From positions 1 to 24,191 of the forward strand of contig DASXMW010000111.1 in the NCBI GenBank assembly GCA_036495425.1: 24,191 nt of DNA, given 5' to 3'. The translations under genes were made by a program, and so were the position numbers. Each line of letters begins with the position of its first letter. Position 1 is the first letter of the stretch. The DNA comes from Bog-532 sp036495425. GTDB taxonomy: Bacteria > Actinomycetota > Actinomycetes > Streptosporangiales > Streptosporangiaceae. The notes beneath the pieces are model-generated. The model saw nothing but the letters and a program-made list of their open reading frames with translations, did no database searches and was not told the origin of the DNA. Below, one piece after another: positions 1 through 7,334 of this stretch.

Positions 1-1653
1 GCCGCGGTCGGCGGCGACCCGTTCGGCGATCTCGTAGCCCGCGTCGACATGGCGGAAGACGCCCATGCCCGGGTCGTTGGTCAGCACCCGCTCCAGCTTG
101 GCCGCGGCCAGGGCGGTGCCGTCGGCCACGCAGACCTGGCCCGCGTGGATGGACCGGCCGATGCCGACCCCGCCGCCGTGGTGCACGCTGACCCAGGACG
201 CGCCCGAGGACGCGTTGACCAGCGCGTTGAGGATCGGCCAGTCGGCGATGGCGTCCGATCCGTCGGCCATGGCCTCGGTCTCGCGGTAGGGCGAGGCGAC
301 CGAGCCGGTGTCCAGGTGGTCCCGGCCGATCACGATCGGGGCGCTGATGTCGCCCCGCTCGACCAGCTCGTTGAACCGGACGCCGGCCAGGTTGCGCTCG
401 CCATAGCCCAGCCAGCAGATCCGCGCGGGCAGCCCCTGGAAGTGCACCTTCTCCTCGGCCAGGCGGATCCAGCGGGCCAGCGACTCGTTCTCCGGGAACA
501 GATCGAGCACGGCCTTGTCGGTGGCGGCGATGTCCTTGGGGTCGCCGGACAGCGCGGCCCACCGGAACGGCCCCTTGCCCTCGCAGAACAGCGGCCGGAT
601 GTAGGCCGGCACGAAGCCGGGGAAGGCGAAGGCCCGGCGGTACCCGGCCCGCTCGGCCTCGCCGCGGATCGAGTTGCCGTAGTCGAAGACCTCCGCGCCC
701 GCGTCCATGAAGCCGACCATGGCCTCGACATGGGCGGCCATGGACTCCTCGGCCCGCCGGGTGAACCCGGCCGGGTCCTCGGCCCGCAGCGCCTCCATGT
801 CCTCGAAGGCCACGCCGCGGGGCAGGTAGCTGAGGGGGTCGTGGGCCGAGGTCTGGTCGGTGACGATGTCGGCCGGGAAGCTCCGGTCGAGCAGGGCGGG
901 CAGCAGGTCGGCCGCGTTGCCCAGCAGCCCGACGGACAGGGGCTCACCCGCGTCCCGGGCGGTGACGGCCCGGCGGATGGCGTCGTCCACGTCGTCGGCG
1001 GCCACGTCCAGGTAGCCCTGCTCGATCCGGCGCTGGATCCGGGACGGGTCGCAGTCGATGCACAGGGCCACGCCGCCGTTCATGGTCACGGCCAGCGGCT
1101 GGGCCCCGCCCATGCCGCCGAGCCCGGCGGTCAGGGTGATCGTCCCAGCCAGCGTGCTGCCGAACCGCTTGGCGGCCACCGCGGCGAACGTCTCGTAGGT
1201 GCCCTGCAGGATGCCCTGGGTGCCGATGTAGATCCACGACCCGGCCGTCATCTGGCCGTACATGGTGAGGCCGAGCGCCTCCAGGCGCCGGAACTCCTCC
1301 CAGTTGGCCCACTCCGGGACCAGCAGGGAGTTGGCGATCAGCACCCGTGGCGCCCACTCGTGGGTCTGCACGATGCCGACCGGCTTGCCCGACTGGACCA
1401 GCAGGGTCTCGTCACCCTTCAGGCCCTGCAGGGACCGGACGATGGCGTCAAAGGCCGGCCAGCTGCGGGCCGCCCGGCCCGAGCCGCCGTAGACGATCAG
1501 CTGGTCCGGATGCTCGGCCACCTCGGGATCGAGGTTGTTCATGAGCATCCGCATGGCGGCCTCTTGCGGCCACCCCTGGCAGCTGAGGCCGGTGCCGCGC
1601 GGGGCGCGGACCGGCCGTGGGCCCGCTCCCGGCCCGGAGGTGTCATTGCGCAT
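1..1653 (-). CDS. hutU: Urocanate hydratase (urocanase), C-terminal tip cut by window edge
   Basis: Urocanase converts urocanate to 4-imidazolone-5-propionate, the second step of histidine degradation, in the cytoplasm with tightly bound NAD+. The 551 visible codons contain the family signatures in order: RAPRGT near residue 15, MLMNNLDPEVAEHP, VYGGSGRAAR, QSGKPVG, MYGQMTAGSWIYIGTQGI, the NAD-binding GLGGMGGAQ, DQTSAHDPL, FDYGNSIRGEA, the conserved Cys in ARICWLGYGER, and SWVSVHHGGGVG. Family members are about 550-560 residues, so only a few C-terminal residues are missing beyond position 1. The ATG at 1653 fits the homologous N-terminus, but I see no good ribosome binding site. It starts 46 bp after the ABC receptor stop, on the same strand, so it is probably the last gene of that transcript. 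A thiourocanate hydratase role is possible but the sequence looks like ordinary actinobacterial HutU. Confidence 0.95.
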   Translation of the reverse strand, partial: MRNDTSGPGAGPRPVRAPRGTGLSCQGWPQEAAMRMLMNNLDPEVAEHPDQLIVYGGSGRAARSWPAFDAIVRSLQGLKGDETLLVQSGKPVGIVQTHEWAPRVLIANSLLVPEWANWEEFRRLEALGLTMYGQMTAGSWIYIGTQGILQGTYETFAAVAAKRFGSTLAGTITLTAGLGGMGGAQPLAVTMNGGVALCIDCDPSRIQRRIEQGYLDVAADDVDDAIRRAVTARDAGEPLSVGLLGNAADLLPALLDRSFPADIVTDQTSAHDPLSYLPRGVAFEDMEALRAEDPAGFTRRAEESMAAHVEAMVGFMDAGAEVFDYGNSIRGEAERAGYRRAFAFPGFVPAYIRPLFCEGKGPFRWAALSGDPKDIAATDKAVLDLFPENESLARWIRLAEEKVHFQGLPARICWLGYGERNLAGVRFNELVERGDISAPIVIGRDHLDTGSVASPYRETEAMADGSDAIADWPILNALVNASSGASWVSVHHGGGVGIGRSIHAGQVCVADGTALAAAKLERVLTNDPGMGVFRHVDAGYEIAERVAADRG

Positions 1654-1699
1654 GGTCAATGATTGCCCGCCCGGGCCGGGAACGTACCACCGCCCCTGG

Positions 1700-2638
1700 T
1701 TACTTGAGGCCCTTCTGCTTGAGGAAGTCGCTGGCCACTGTGGTGTAGCTGGCGTGGTTGATGGTCAGTTCCTTGTTCATCTGCAGCAGATCCTGCGTGG
1801 TCAGCTTGGCCGACAGCGTGTTCAGCGCGCTGACGACCTTGGCGCTGGCCGCCTTCTTGTACACCAGCGGCGTCACGTTCTGGGCCGCGAACATGTTCTT
1901 CGGGTCGGCCAGCGAGATGAAGTTGTCGGTGACGATCTGCGGGGTGGTGGTGAAGATGTCGGCCGCCTGGACCTTGCCGCTCTTGAGCGCGGAGATGGTG
2001 ATCGGGCCGGACTCGTCCAGCGGCGAGAACGACTTGAAGGTCAGGCCGTAGACGTTCTTCAGGCCGACGATGCCGTCGGCGCGGGTCTTGAACTCGGACG
2101 GCCCGCCGATGACCCAGCTCTTCGCGACCGGGGACAGGTCGGAGATGGCCTTCAGGTGGTACTTGGTCGCGTTGGCCTGGGTGACGGTGATCGAGTCCTT
2201 GTCCTGCGCGGGCGCGGAGTTCAGGATCTCGGCCGTGCTGGGCAGCTTGGCCTTGAGGGCCGCGTTGACCTCGGCGGTGCTGGTCGCCGTGCTCTTGGTG
2301 TCGACCGACGTGGTCAGCAGCGCCCCGTTGTACTCGGGGATCACCGAGATCGCGCCCTTGGTCAGCTCGGGGTAGTAGACCTCGCGGGCCCCGATGTTGA
2401 ACTTGGTGGACACCTTGACCCCGGCGGCCTGCAGGACGTCGGCGTAGATCTGGGCCAGCAGTTCGTCCTCGGGGAAGTTGGCCGAGCCGACCACCACCGT
2501 GCCGTTGGACGAGGACCCGGCCAGCGGATTCGACCCGCCAGACCCGGACTTGCCGCCGCCACCACTACTGGAGCAGGCGGCCAGGGCGACGCAGGCCACG
2601 GCGGCCAGACCGGCCACGGCGGTTTTTCTATGAAGCAT
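1700..2638 (-). CDS. Substrate-binding lipoprotein of a quaternary-amine (OpuC/OsmF-type) ABC importer
   Basis: This is the extracytoplasmic receptor (312 aa) that delivers ligand to the permease pair encoded upstream. The N-terminus is a lipoprotein signal: MLHRKTAV, a hydrophobic stretch, then a lipobox LAAC with the lipidated Cys at about residue 22, followed by a Ser/Gly linker. The OpuC-family pattern follows: GSANFPEDELL near the start of the mature domain, REVYYPELTKG and VIPEYNGALL, a region that carries the aromatic ligand cage in the family. A TTG at 2656 in frame would give six extra residues, but an AAGGGA ribosome binding site sits about nine bases before the ATG at 2638, so I chose 2638. 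It lies 39 bp after the second permease. Ligand is unknown: glycine betaine or choline are typical for the family, while histidine, ergothioneine or hercynine are suggested by the flanking hut-type genes. Confidence 0.92.
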   Translation of the reverse strand: MLHRKTAVAGLAAVACVALAACSSSGGGGKSGSGGSNPLAGSSSNGTVVVGSANFPEDELLAQIYADVLQAAGVKVSTKFNIGAREVYYPELTKGAISVIPEYNGALLTTSVDTKSTATSTAEVNAALKAKLPSTAEILNSAPAQDKDSITVTQANATKYHLKAISDLSPVAKSWVIGGPSEFKTRADGIVGLKNVYGLTFKSFSPLDESGPITISALKSGKVQAADIFTTTPQIVTDNFISLADPKNMFAAQNVTPLVYKKAASAKVVSALNTLSAKLTTQDLLQMNKELTINHASYTTVASDFLKQKGLK

Positions 2639-2677
2639 GAGGGTTGTTCCCTTCAATTCTGACCGGGAATGACGGTA

Positions 2678-3355
2678 TCAGGAAGTCTGCGCCTGCTTGC
2701 GCAGGCCGACCGGGACGATGAGCACCCTGAGCAGCATGAACAGGCCCTGGACAGCCAGGGCGAGCAGGACGATGATCGCGGCCCCGCCGGCCACCACGTT
2801 GTACTCGCTGCGGGCCAGTCCGTCGATGATGTAGCGGCCCAGGCCGCCCAGGCCGATGTAGGCCGCGATGGTGGCGGTGGCCACGACCTGGATCGCGGAC
2901 GTGCGCGCGCCCAGGATGATCAGGGGCAGGGAGACCGGGATCTCGACCTTGCGCAGGATCTGGCCTTCGGTCATGCCCATGCCGCGGGCCGCGTCGGTCA
3001 GTTCCCGGTCCACCCCGAGGACACCCTCGTAGGTGTTGACCAGCATCGGCGGGATGGCCAGCGCGGTCAGCGGGACCAGCCAGGACGCGGCCGACCCGGA
3101 CGTGAGCACGAAGATCAGCACCAGCAGGCCCAAGGTGGGCAGGGCCCGGCCGAAGTTGGCCACGGTCACCACGGCGAAGCCGCCGCGCCGGTAGTGGCCC
3201 ATGGCCAGCCCGATCGGGACCGCGATGACGAACGCGATGGCCAGCGCGAGCACGGTGTACTCCAGGTGCTGGAGGAGCCGTTCCGGGATGCCGTCGCTGC
3301 CGTGCCAGTTCTGCGAGTCGATCAGCCACTGCCAGGCGATATTGAAGTAGCTCAT
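2678..3355 (-). CDS. ABC transporter permease (ProW/OpuCB-like), second permease of the operon
   Basis: This 225-residue protein is a membrane subunit of the quaternary-amine importer, expected to pair with the permease encoded just upstream. It has several hydrophobic helices (YTVLALAIAFVIAVPIGLAMG, LPTLGLLVLIFVL, LVPLTALAIPPMLV, VVATATIAAYIGLGGLG, AAIIVLLALAVQGLFMLL). The cytoplasmic EAA-type loop that docks on the ATPase is DAARGMGMTEGQILRKVEIPVSLPLII, about residues 120-146. The start is the ATG at 3355, preceded by GGAGG seven bases upstream. In-frame upstream GTG or TTG starts exist, but they run through a small duplicated leader. Its start overlaps the stop of an 18-codon ORF as ATGA, so translation is probably coupled. 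Confidence 0.92.
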   Translation of the reverse strand: MSYFNIAWQWLIDSQNWHGSDGIPERLLQHLEYTVLALAIAFVIAVPIGLAMGHYRRGGFAVVTVANFGRALPTLGLLVLIFVLTSGSAASWLVPLTALAIPPMLVNTYEGVLGVDRELTDAARGMGMTEGQILRKVEIPVSLPLIILGARTSAIQVVATATIAAYIGLGGLGRYIIDGLARSEYNVVAGGAAIIVLLALAVQGLFMLLRVLIVPVGLRKQAQTS

Positions 3356-3408
3356 GGCGCGCCTCCGGCACGACAGCTCATGGCCCAGCCTCCGGCATGA
3401 CAACTCAT
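3352..3408 (-). CDS. 18-codon coupling ORF between the two permease genes
   Basis: A tiny ORF reads MSCHAGGWAMSCRAGGAP. Its ATG (3408) overlaps the stop of the first permease as ATGA, and its stop overlaps the ATG of the second permease (3355), again as ATGA. It arises from a tandem duplication: a 27-bp and then a 26-bp copy, each beginning ATGAG and containing CCGGAGG. Most likely the peptide has no function of its own. The ORF would pass ribosomes from one permease gene to the next. That is inference; the overlaps themselves are directly visible. Confidence 0.4.
   Translation of the reverse strand: MSCHAGGWAMSCRAGGAP
3355..3408 (-). repeat. Tandem duplication (27 + 26 bp) of a start codon and Shine-Dalgarno cassette
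   Basis: Read on the minus strand, two consecutive units each start ATGAG(T/C)TGTC(A/G)TGCCGGAGG and run up to the next ATGAG. The first unit is 27 bp (3408-3382) and the second 26 bp (3381-3356), followed by the true permease start. The units differ at two substitutions and in a short divergent end. The one-base length difference puts the third ATG in another frame from the first two. Confidence 0.85.
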
Positions 3409-4160
3409 CCGTGCCCCCCTCCGCCGCCGTGGCCCCCGCCGCCGTGGCCTCCGCCGCCGTGGCCGTGTCCCACGGCGAAGCCGGTTCCGACGCCCTGGAA
3501 CGCGACGGTCACGGCGCGGCGGCGTTCCTGGCGCGGCGCCCGGGCCTCCCACGGGGTCAGCCAGCGCCGGGCCAGCACCAGCAGCCCGTCGAAGATCAGG
3601 GCCAGCACGATGATCAGCACCAGGCCCACGTAGATCTCGGTCGGGAAGTCGCGCTGCTCACCGTCGGTGAAGAAGTAGCCCAGGCCGCCGATGCCGATCA
3701 GCTGGCCCACGCTGACCAGGCTGATGCTGGACACGGTGGCCACCCGCAGGCCCGCGATGATGACCGGGACGGCCAGCGGCAGCTCGACCTGGATGGTGCG
3801 CCGGGTAGCGCCGAAGCCCATGGCCACGGCGGCCTGCTGGACCGGCGGGGGCACCGAGCGCAGGCCGTCGACCACGTTCGGGATCAGCACCGACAGCGAG
3901 AACAGCGTGAGCGGGATGATCACGGTCCAGTCGGTGAGCCCGGTGTAGTCGATCAGCACCAGGTACAGCGCCAGCGAGGGCAGCGCGTAGAAGATGCTGG
4001 TCAGGCTCAGGACGGGCGGCCACACCCAGCGCCAGCGGACGCACATCACGCCGACCGGGACGGCCACGACGATGCCGAACAGGACCGGTATCAGGGCCAG
4101 GTACAGGTGACTGGCCAGGGTGTGGCCGATCAGGTCCCGGTTCTGCCAGGCCCAGCTCAT
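3405..4160 (-). CDS. ABC transporter permease (ProW/OpuCD-like) with Gly/His-rich tail
   Basis: This 251-residue inner-membrane subunit belongs to the quaternary-amine importer. Hydrophobic helices include YLALIPVLFGIVVAVPVGV, IFYALPSLALYLVLI, WTVIIPLTLFSLSVLI, a helix after the EAA loop ending SVGQLIGIGGLGYFF, and IYVGLVLIIVLALIFDGLLVLA. The ATPase-docking EAA loop is QQAAVAMGFGATRRTIQVELPLAVPVII at about residues 107-134. After the last helix comes a basic segment (APRQERRRAV) and an unusual tail of GHGGGG-type repeats, expected in the cytoplasm and able in principle to bind a metal ion. The ATG at 4160 overlaps the stop of the ATPase gene as ATGA, which points to coupled translation. Family permeases are near 210-220 residues, so the tail is an addition. 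Confidence 0.92.
   Translation of the reverse strand: MSWAWQNRDLIGHTLASHLYLALIPVLFGIVVAVPVGVMCVRWRWVWPPVLSLTSIFYALPSLALYLVLIDYTGLTDWTVIIPLTLFSLSVLIPNVVDGLRSVPPPVQQAAVAMGFGATRRTIQVELPLAVPVIIAGLRVATVSSISLVSVGQLIGIGGLGYFFTDGEQRDFPTEIYVGLVLIIVLALIFDGLLVLARRWLTPWEARAPRQERRRAVTVAFQGVGTGFAVGHGHGGGGHGGGGHGGGGGHG
3421..3465 (-). repeat. 15-bp tandem repeat x3 encoding a Gly-Gly-Gly-Gly-His tail
   Basis: Three consecutive 15-bp units (3421-3435, 3436-3450, 3451-3465) share CCGCCGCCGTGGCC plus one variable base on the plus strand. On the minus strand they encode the GGGGH repeats at the very C-terminus of the first permease. The repeat abuts the duplicated start cassette, so this junction has expanded twice. 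Confidence 0.9.
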
Positions 4161-5395
4161 GACGGGCGGGCGCCTTCGCTGGCCGGCGCGGTTTCCGCGG
4201 TCTCCTCGGGCGCGGGGGTCTGGACGGCCGGAGCGGTCCGCCCTTCCCGGAACGTGGCCTGGTCCGGGTCGTGCAGCCCGGCCTCCTCGGCGGTCTGGAT
4301 GGCGGCCCGGAGCCGCTCGTAGGTGGTGATGCCCTGCACCCGGCCCTGATCGTCGACGCCGACCGCGCGGCCGGTGCGGGACAGCACGGTGGCGTCCAGC
4401 GCGGCCCGCAGCGAGTCCTGGCCGACCTGGAACGTGTGCCCGTACGGGACCAGCGGCAGCGTCCCCAGCGTGTCCTGGCCGGACCGGCCGTCCAGGTCGG
4501 AGACGGCCACCCAGCCCTTGGGCCGGTGATCGCCGCGGGTGACCAGCACCCAGGACTCCCCGGTCCGCTCGGCCGCGGTCCGGGCCGCCTCCAGCGTGGT
4601 GTCCTCGGGCAGCACGGTGCCGGTCTCCAGGTTCAGCTCACCGGCCGAGAAGAAGGCCAGACGGCGGATGCCCCGGTCGAAGCCGAGGAAGTTCTCCACG
4701 TACTCGTCGGCGGGCGCGCCCAGCAGGTGCTGCGGCGTGTCCAGCTGGGCGATCTTGCCGTGCGGGTAGAACACCGCCACCTGGTCCCCGACCTTGATCG
4801 CTTCCTCGACGTCGTGGGTGACCAGGACCACGGTCTTGTGCAGCTCGTTCTGCAGCCGGATCAGCTCGTCCTGCAGGGTGGCCCGGACGATCGGGTCGAC
4901 CGCGCTGAACGGCTCGTCCATCAGCAGCACCGGCGGGTCCGCGGCCAGTGCCCGGGCCACACCGACCCGCTGCTGCTGGCCGCCGGACAGCTGGTACGGA
5001 TAGCGCCGGGCCATGTCCGCGTCCAGCCCGACCAGATCCATCAGCTCGTGGGCCCGGCCCCGGGCCTTGGCCTTGTTCCAGCCCTCGAGCAGCGGGACGG
5101 TGGCGATGTTGTCCTCGATCGTGCGGTGCGGGAACAGCCCGGCCTGCTGGATGACGTAGCCGATGCCGCGCCGCAGCTGGGGCGCCTCGACGGTGGAGAT
5201 GTCCTTGCCGTCCAGCATGATCCGGCCCTCGGACGGGTCGATCAGCCGGTTGATCATCCGCAGCGTGGTGGTCTTGCCGCAGCCACTCGGGCCGACCAGG
5301 ACCATGGTCTGCCCGTCGGGAATCTGCAGGTCCAGTCCGTCGACCGCTACTGTTCCGCCCGGATAACGCTTTGTCACGCTCTCGAAGGTGATCAA
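4157..5395 (-). CDS. ABC transporter ATPase with C-terminal CBS region (OpuCA/ProV-like)
   Basis: This 412-residue ATPase energises the quaternary-amine importer at the inner face of the membrane. Walker A is GPSGCGKTT (about 35-43), the Q-loop region is VIQQAGLFPH, the signature is LSGGQQQR (136-143), Walker B is VLLMDEP (156-162) and the switch His is in THD (about 194). Residues 255-370 form a CBS-pair-like regulatory region, which in OpuA-type ATPases senses ionic strength or nucleotides. The last 40 residues are Ala/Pro/Glu-rich and probably disordered. The start appears to be TTG at 5395, with GAGG seven bases upstream; the nearest ATG (5412) is out of frame and stops after six codons. 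It is the first gene of the minus-strand operon and faces the lyase gene divergently. Confidence 0.93.
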   Translation of the reverse strand: MITFESVTKRYPGGTVAVDGLDLQIPDGQTMVLVGPSGCGKTTTLRMINRLIDPSEGRIMLDGKDISTVEAPQLRRGIGYVIQQAGLFPHRTIEDNIATVPLLEGWNKAKARGRAHELMDLVGLDADMARRYPYQLSGGQQQRVGVARALAADPPVLLMDEPFSAVDPIVRATLQDELIRLQNELHKTVVLVTHDVEEAIKVGDQVAVFYPHGKIAQLDTPQHLLGAPADEYVENFLGFDRGIRRLAFFSAGELNLETGTVLPEDTTLEAARTAAERTGESWVLVTRGDHRPKGWVAVSDLDGRSGQDTLGTLPLVPYGHTFQVGQDSLRAALDATVLSRTGRAVGVDDQGRVQGITTYERLRAAIQTAEEAGLHDPDQATFREGRTAPAVQTPAPEETAETAPASEGARPS

Positions 5396-5582
5396 GCGCG
5401 GGCCTCGCTCATCGTCGGTTCAGGGGAATCAGGTGGACTGATCATCGGTCTTTGCCCGCACGAGGCATGGGCTCACCGGCCACCAGCATGAATATTTTTC
5501 TTCATGCTTGTGACCCCTGAAGAGGGTGTCAAGGCGGCGGGCGCGGGAGTATGCGAAGTTGTTACGTGCGGGGAAGGAGATC
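5396..5582. promoter_or_regulatory. Divergent control region between ABC/hutU operon and lyase gene
   Basis: This 187-bp region holds the promoters for both directions and is less GC-rich than its surroundings near 5490-5505. A weak plus-strand promoter candidate is TGTCAA (5527-5532) and TATGCG (5550-5555) with a 17-bp spacer. Neither hexamer is close to consensus, so this is tentative. The lyase ribosome binding site is GGAAGGAG just before 5583. Confidence 0.5.
5485..5508. promoter_or_regulatory. Perfect inverted repeat AGCATGAA-N8-TTCATGCT, candidate operator
   Basis: The two 8-bp arms are exactly complementary around an AT-rich 8-bp centre (TATTTTTC). The site lies in the divergent control region, 75 bp before the lyase start and 90 bp before the ATPase start, so one bound regulator could control both transcripts. 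The RpiR protein encoded after the lyase is the obvious candidate to bind it, by proximity only. A rho-independent terminator is less likely because no gene ends here. Confidence 0.6.
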
Positions 5583-7334
5583 ATGACCGCCGAAATCCAC
5601 CGGCCAGCGGCCTCCAACACGCTGGACGGAACCACGCTGACCTGCGAGAAGGTCCGCGACATCGCACGCGGCAGCGACCCGGTCACGGTAACCGGGGACG
5701 GGCTGGACCGGGCCCGGCGGGCCCGCGACGCCGTGCGGGCGGCCACGGCCCGGCAGCCGGTGTACGGCCGGACCACCGGCGTGGGCGCCAACCGCAGCAT
5801 CAGGGTCCGGGACGGCGGCCACGGGCTGCGGCTGCTGCGCAGCCACGCGGGCGGGGCCGGGCCGCTGCTGGCCGCGCCGCTGGCCCGGGCCATGCTGGTG
5901 GTCCGGCTCAACCAGCTGGCCGCGGGCGGCTCCGGGGTCGACCCGGAACTGCTGCCGGTGCTGGCCGAGGTGCTGACCCGGGGACTGATCCCGCCGGTCC
6001 GCACGGTGGGGGCGATCGGCACCGGGGACCTGGGCGCGCTGGCCTCGACCGCGCTGTGCCTGATCGGCGAGCGGCCCTGGCTGGGCGGCCTGGGTGACAC
6101 GCTGCCGCCGTTCGCGCTGGACCCGTCGGACGCGCTGGCCTTCATGAGCAGCAACGCGGCCACGATCGGGGAGGGGGCGCTGGCCGCCGCCGACCTGGGT
6201 GGCCTGGTCGCGGTCACGCCGGTCCTGGCCGCGCTGTCGTTCCTGGTCGTGCGGGGATCGGGTGAGCCCTACGCGGAAGCGGTGCAGCGGGCCCGGCCCC
6301 ACCGCGGCCAGGCCGAGGTGGGCCGCCGGATGCGTACGCTGCTGGACGGCCAGGACGTGCAGGCGGCCCGGATCCAGGACCCGTACGGCTACCGGGCCCT
6401 GCCCCAGGTGCACGGCCCGGCCGTGGACGCGGTGCGGGCCCTGCACGAGGTGCTGGCCGTGGAGCTGAACGCGGCCGCGGAGAACCCGCTGGTCGATTCG
6501 GAGTCCGGGCAGGTCCTGCACAACGGGAACTTCTACACCGCGTACCTGGGCCTGGCCCTGGACGCGACCCGGATGGCGGTGTTCCAGACCGCCGCCCTGT
6601 CCGCGGCCCGGCTGGGCACGCTGGTCGAGCCGAACATGACCGGGCTGCGGCCGTTCCTGGCCAGCAGCGTGCCCGCCAGCTCGGGAGTGCTGGCCCTGGA
6701 GTACGTGGCCCACTCGGCCCTGGCCGACATCCGGCGGCTGGCCTCCCCGGCCACGCTGGGCACGGCGGTGCTGTCCCGCGGCCAGGAGGAGCTGGCCGAC
6801 TTCTCCACCCAGGCGGCCCGGGCCGCCACCGATACCGTGGCCGCCTACCGGATCGTGCTGGCCTGCGAGCTGGTGGCGGCCATCCGCGGCCTGCGGCTGC
6901 GGCGGCTGGTACCCGCGCCGGGCCCGCTGCGAGACGCCTACGAGCTGGCCGCCCCGGCCCTGGACACCCGGGTCACCGACCGCCCGCTGGACGCCGACAT
7001 CGACGCGGCCGAGGGCCTGCTGGCCCCCCTGGCCCAGTTGTTAGCGGCCCCTCACCGGTCCAGGAAGACGCCCTGGCCGGCCGACAGCTGCTCGTGCTGC
7101 CGCAACCGGTCCTGGGCCCGGGCCGGGTCGGCGTCGGCCATGGCCTGGACCAGCACCGCGGCCAGCATGGTGGGGGCGGCGTGGGAGTCGAACAGCAGCC
7201 GGTGGCCGACCCCGGCCGGGAGCAGCACGTCGGCGTCACCCGCGAACGGCACGAACCGTGCGTCGCTGACCACGGCGGTGCGCATGCCGAGCCGCCGGGC
7301 GAACCGCAGCGCCTGCACGGTCTCGGCCGGGTAG
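5583..7334 (+). CDS. Histidine ammonia-lyase family protein with Gly-Thr-Gly in place of the MIO-forming Ala-Ser-Gly
   Basis: Aromatic amino acid lyase fold. Compared with HutH, conserved active-site positions are visible: Tyr61 in YGRTTGVG, His88 in RSHAG, Asn191, Gln265/Tyr268/Arg271 in QDPYGYR, Asn316 in HNGNF and Glu402 in GQEE. The MIO motif, normally G-A-S-G-D-L, reads A-I-G-T-G-D-L: residues 146-148 are Gly-Thr-Gly (6018-6026), so no Ser is present to make the electrophile. The DHVSM segment after the Glu is also changed. The ATG at 5583 has a strong GGAAGGAG site. The conserved part ends near residue 490 (about 7050); the frame then stays open for another 94 codons antisense to the RpiR gene, with rare codons, so the natural stop is probably lost or shifted. 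Codon 487 is TTA. Possible roles are trimethylamine elimination from a histidine betaine, another MIO-independent lyase, or a non-catalytic paralogue. Confidence 0.85.
   Translation: MTAEIHRPAASNTLDGTTLTCEKVRDIARGSDPVTVTGDGLDRARRARDAVRAATARQPVYGRTTGVGANRSIRVRDGGHGLRLLRSHAGGAGPLLAAPLARAMLVVRLNQLAAGGSGVDPELLPVLAEVLTRGLIPPVRTVGAIGTGDLGALASTALCLIGERPWLGGLGDTLPPFALDPSDALAFMSSNAATIGEGALAAADLGGLVAVTPVLAALSFLVVRGSGEPYAEAVQRARPHRGQAEVGRRMRTLLDGQDVQAARIQDPYGYRALPQVHGPAVDAVRALHEVLAVELNAAAENPLVDSESGQVLHNGNFYTAYLGLALDATRMAVFQTAALSAARLGTLVEPNMTGLRPFLASSVPASSGVLALEYVAHSALADIRRLASPATLGTAVLSRGQEELADFSTQAARAATDTVAAYRIVLACELVAAIRGLRLRRLVPAPGPLRDAYELAAPALDTRVTDRPLDADIDAAEGLLAPLAQLLAAPHRSRKTPWPADSCSCCRNRSWARAGSASAMAWTSTAASMVGAAWESNSSRWPTPAGSSTSASPANGTNRASLTTAVRMPSRRANRSACTVSAG

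Noticed and set aside
49..1662. 537-codon plus-strand ORF opposite hutU
   Set aside because: The reverse strand encodes a full, highly conserved urocanase; this frame is low-complexity Gly/Ala/Val/Asp/Arg sequence typical of antisense reading in GC-rich DNA.
3421..3465. CRISPR-like or regulatory meaning of the 15-bp repeats
   Set aside because: The units are in frame, directly adjacent without spacers, and encode a simple Gly/His repeat at the end of a permease.
5429..6217. 262-codon minus-strand ORF across the divergent promoter and lyase
   Set aside because: Ser/Ala/Arg/Pro-rich shadow of the lyase gene with no homology or ribosome binding site.
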